Origin: Pseudomonadota bacterium
GTDB lineage: Bacteria > Desulfobacterota > Desulfovibrionia > Desulfovibrionales > Desulfovibrionaceae
Direction of reading: 5' to 3'
DNA: 17,773 nucleotides
Assembly (NCBI GenBank): GCA_023411815.1
Contig: JAEYOJ010000025.1
Span: 1 to 17,773 of the forward strand
Made by a program: the position numbers and the translations under genes. The notes beneath the pieces were generated by a model that was not told where the DNA came from, did no database searches, and worked only from the letters and a program-made list of their open reading frames with translations. Each line of letters starts with the position of its first letter. Positions within the stretch are counted from its first letter, which is position 1. Of this stretch, positions 15,539-17,773 are shown piece by piece.

Positions 15539-16780
15539 CTACCTCCCTACCACGGTTTGGATGGCCTTGAGCGCGGCGCCGGTAGCCGACTGGGCCGACT
15601 TCATGACGTCGAGGGGCACCTTGGCGCAGCCGGCGGCGAATATGCCCTGCTCGGCGCCGCCGATGATGAAGCCCTCCTCGTCCTTGGGCAAATCAAAGGG
15701 CAGGCCTTCCACGGCCAGGCTCGGCTGCATGCCCGTGGCCAGGACCACGAGGTCGTAGGCGTCCTGGGCCTTGATGCCGGTGATGGCGTTTTCGACGGTG
15801 ACCAGCACCTTGCCGCCGGCGGTATCCTCGACCGCGGCCACCTTGCCCTTGACCGTCGTGATGTTCGAGCTCGCCAGGACGCGCTTGAGGAAGTTCTCGT
15901 AGCGTCCCGGGGTGCGCAGATCGATGTAGTAGATGGTGATGCGCACGTCCGGGTACTGGTCGAGCAGGTAGCAGGCCTGCTTGAGGCTGGCCATGCAGCA
16001 GATGTAGGAACAGTAGTTCAGATGGTTCTCGTCACGCGAACCGGCGCACTGAACGAAGGCCACGGACTTTGGCGCGTTGCCGTCCGAGGGACGCACTATC
16101 TTGCCGCCCGTGGGGCCGTTGGGCGAGGCCAGCCGCTCCATCTGCATGTTGCTGATGGCGTCCTTGATCTTGCCGCCGCCCAGGTTGGTCAGGTTCTTGA
16201 GGTCGTAGGGCTTCCAGCCGGTGGCCACGATGATGGAGCCCACGTCGAGCTCGATCTCCTTGGCCGTCTCCTCGAGATTGATGTAGTCGTTGCCCGCAAG
16301 CTTCTTGAGATCCTCGGGCGTGGCGGCGTCCTTGTCCAGCACGTAGCGGTGCGGGAAAGCGAACGGCATGTCCATGTAAAGGGGCTTGCGTGTCGCGAGG
16401 CCGAACTCGAAGGGGTTCTCGACCTCGGTGGACAAGGACATGGCCGCCTCGCCCAGGCTGCTCCCGTTGGCGAGGACATAGCGGGGTTTGATCCTGACCT
16501 TGACCTTGTAATCGCCCTTGGCGCCGGTGACTGACACGACCTCGGCCAAGGTGAAGATCTTGACCTTGTCCTTGGCCTTCTTCAGACGCTGAAACTGGAT
16601 CTCGAGGCCGCACGAAGGAGGACACAGCTTGGGGAAATACTTATAAAGCTGCGTCACCCGTCCGCCGAGAAATGGGCTTTTCTCGATAAGAAACACCTCG
16701 TGACCCATCTCGGCGGCCTCTAGGGCGGAGGTGATTCCGGAGAATCCACCTCCAATGACCAGTATACTTTTGCTTGACAT
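15539..16780 (-). CDS. qmoA: Quinone-interacting membrane-bound oxidoreductase subunit QmoA
   Basis: This 413-residue HdrA-like flavoprotein has GGGFSG (10-15) for FAD binding, E33 at the end of the second strand and the HdrA feature FPKLCPPSCGLE (49-60). The cysteine cluster C245, C257, C261 and C262 lies in AFVQCAGSRD and NYCSYICC. The C-terminal flavin motif is GIFAAGCA. It lacks the ferredoxin motifs and MvhD-like end of QmoB, as expected. It is the first gene of the qmo cluster, with GAGGAGG before the ATG. It lies 148 bp downstream of aprA, separated by a strong hairpin. I could not pick a convincing promoter in 16781-16887, though one is expected there. The length matches known QmoA. 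Confidence 0.95.
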   Translation of the reverse strand: MSSKSILVIGGGFSGITSALEAAEMGHEVFLIEKSPFLGGRVTQLYKYFPKLCPPSCGLEIQFQRLKKAKDKVKIFTLAEVVSVTGAKGDYKVKVRIKPRYVLANGSSLGEAAMSLSTEVENPFEFGLATRKPLYMDMPFAFPHRYVLDKDAATPEDLKKLAGNDYINLEETAKEIELDVGSIIVATGWKPYDLKNLTNLGGGKIKDAISNMQMERLASPNGPTGGKIVRPSDGNAPKSVAFVQCAGSRDENHLNYCSYICCMASLKQACYLLDQYPDVRITIYYIDLRTPGRYENFLKRVLASSNITTVKGKVAAVEDTAGGKVLVTVENAITGIKAQDAYDLVVLATGMQPSLAVEGLPFDLPKDEEGFIIGGAEQGIFAAGCAKVPLDVMKSAQSATGAALKAIQTVVGR

Positions 16781-16887
16781 GTGAAGTCCTCCTCGAATCT
16801 AGCGGGACTCGCCAACAAAATGGCCCAAGCCTAAGCCGGACTTCCCCCAAGTTCCCGGATCAGGCCCAGGCCACTTTGCCGGAGCGT

Positions 16888-16919
16888 AAAAGGGCTGCGG
16901 GCCTTTCGGCCCGCAGCCC
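16888..16919 (-). terminator. Intrinsic terminator after aprA
   Basis: GGGCTGCGGGCC and GGCCCGCAGCCC form a perfect 12-bp stem with a GAAA tetraloop (minus-strand reading), followed by TTTT. It lies 9 bp after the aprA stop and 107 bp before qmoA. The short T-run may allow some readthrough into qmo. Confidence 0.87.
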
Positions 16920-16928
16920 GCTGTCAGA

Positions 16929-17773
16929 CTAATCCGGGATGATCTGGTAGTAAGGCTTCTTGAAGATCGTGGTCTTTCCGGTGTTCGGATCGAACTTCGA
17001 GTTCACGAAGCACTTCCACTTGGAGTCGTCCAGGCCCATGAAGTCGCCGCGATAGAAGAAGCCGGGGTAGCGGGACTCTTCACGGAAGTGGATGTGCTGC
17101 ATGTGCAGGCGCACGGTCCACAGGCGGTGGAACTGCTCCCAGCAGCGCATAAGCTCGTGCAGGTCGCGGGCGGCCAGCTTCTGGCTGTCCTCTTCCATCA
17201 TCTGCAGAAGCTTGAAGCCGGTCTCGAGCAGCGACTTGGAGGTCACGTACAGGGTGCCAACGCCTCCGCCGTACTCGTCGGAAGCCTTCATGAGACGCAT
17301 CATGAAGTTCTTGGGCGTGATGTAGTTCGGGTTGACCACGGGGTCGGTGGAGGCAGCCTTGCCCTTCTCGAAGTTGTAGAAGGGAGCGTAGATCTCCTTG
17401 GCCAGGTCGGCGGCGGTGACCTTCAGCGTGGGCTTGAAGTCCTTGTGGTCGAGGCACCAGCGAACCATCTGCTTGCCGGCGATGCGACCCTCGGCGTGGG
17501 AGCCGGAGGAGAACTTGTGGCCGGAAGCGCCAACGCCGTCAGCGCAGGTCCACAGACCGTTGACCGTGGTCATGCGGTTGTACACCTTGCCGTTGTCGGC
17601 CTTGACCTTGTACGCCTCGGGAACCCAGTCCTCGTCCGGACCGGAAACCCAGATGCCGCAGCAGCCGGAGTGAGAGCCGAGCAGGTAAGGCTCGGTGGGC
17701 ATGATCTCGGAGCCCTTCTCCTCAGGCTTGATGTTCATGCAGGCCCACAGGTTGGCCTGGCCGACGCACATGT
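16929..17773 (-). CDS. aprA: Adenylylsulfate (APS) reductase alpha subunit, C-terminal 280 residues
   Basis: AprA is the FAD-containing subunit of dissimilatory APS reductase, which reduces adenosine 5'-phosphosulfate to sulfite and AMP in the cytoplasm. The window holds the C-terminal part of the roughly 660-residue protein; the N-terminus lies past the right edge. Recognisable stretches are CVGQANLWACMN, YLLGSHSGCCGIWVSGPDED, TCADGVGASGHKFSSGSHAEG, the FAD-domain segment GRIAGKQMVRW, the helical-domain stretch RLHMQHIHFREESRYPGF, and the ending KKPYYQIIPD. The frame is intact to the TAG at 16931-16929. aprB is expected directly upstream, outside the window. The gene lies ahead of qmoABC, as in other sulfate reducers, consistent with Qmo being its electron donor. 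Confidence 0.97.
   Translation of the reverse strand, partial: MCVGQANLWACMNIKPEEKGSEIMPTEPYLLGSHSGCCGIWVSGPDEDWVPEAYKVKADNGKVYNRMTTVNGLWTCADGVGASGHKFSSGSHAEGRIAGKQMVRWCLDHKDFKPTLKVTAADLAKEIYAPFYNFEKGKAASTDPVVNPNYITPKNFMMRLMKASDEYGGGVGTLYVTSKSLLETGFKLLQMMEEDSQKLAARDLHELMRCWEQFHRLWTVRLHMQHIHFREESRYPGFFYRGDFMGLDDSKWKCFVNSKFDPNTGKTTIFKKPYYQIIPD

Noticed and set aside
15500..16534. Plus-strand open frame opposite qmoA
   Set aside because: It is a shadow of qmoA with no motifs.

Overview
The window looks like a chromosomal segment of a sulfate-reducing bacterium of the Desulfovibrio type (Desulfovibrionales). The evidence is the right third, where the 3' part of aprA (dissimilatory APS reductase alpha subunit) is followed by a complete qmoA-qmoB-qmoC cluster and the small promoter-distal gene often called qmoD. 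High GC, strong Shine-Dalgarno sites and compact GC-rich hairpin terminators fit that group. The species is an inference; no rRNA or other taxonomic marker is present.

Layout. Positions 1-125 are the left end of an IS21-family insertion sequence running off the left edge, with the first codons of istA on the minus strand. The element ends inside a VapC-type PIN-domain gene, of which only the C-terminal 114 codons remain (127-471). Plus-strand genes follow. They encode a small exported charged protein (579-986), a TPR protein (1249-2217), an alkaline-phosphatase-superfamily protein (2254-3558), a 93-residue unknown protein (3635-3916), a protein made of two tandem DUF1566-type units (3934-4932) and a half-size YeeE/YedE membrane protein (5141-5698). 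A hairpin at 5812-5836 separates this block from the convergent minus-strand block.

The minus strand carries a branched-chain amino acid (or related amide) ABC importer in the order livG-livK-livH-livM-livF (10689 down to 5854). livG sits upstream of the binding-protein gene instead of beside livF, and a perfect 10-bp hairpin lies between livK and livH. Upstream of livG, about 560 bp hold no intact gene. This stretch contains an AT-rich segment with an uninterrupted plus-strand reading frame that may be a gene remnant, and two degenerate direct repeats of about 90 bp that can fold. It ends with the intrinsic terminator of the qmo operon (11180-11219).

The metabolic core is 11248-17773. AprA, with AprB off the window, reduces adenosine 5'-phosphosulfate to sulfite. 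The membrane complex QmoABC passes electrons from the quinone pool toward it, and QmoD is an accessory protein encoded at the end of the operon. A perfect 12-bp hairpin with a T-run after aprA suggests that apr and qmo are at least partly separate transcription units. I found no CRISPR array, tRNA, rRNA or complete mobile element. The best candidates for something undescribed are the folded repeat pair and AT-rich remnant between livG and qmoD, and the duplicated DUF1566 protein with its unknown small neighbour.
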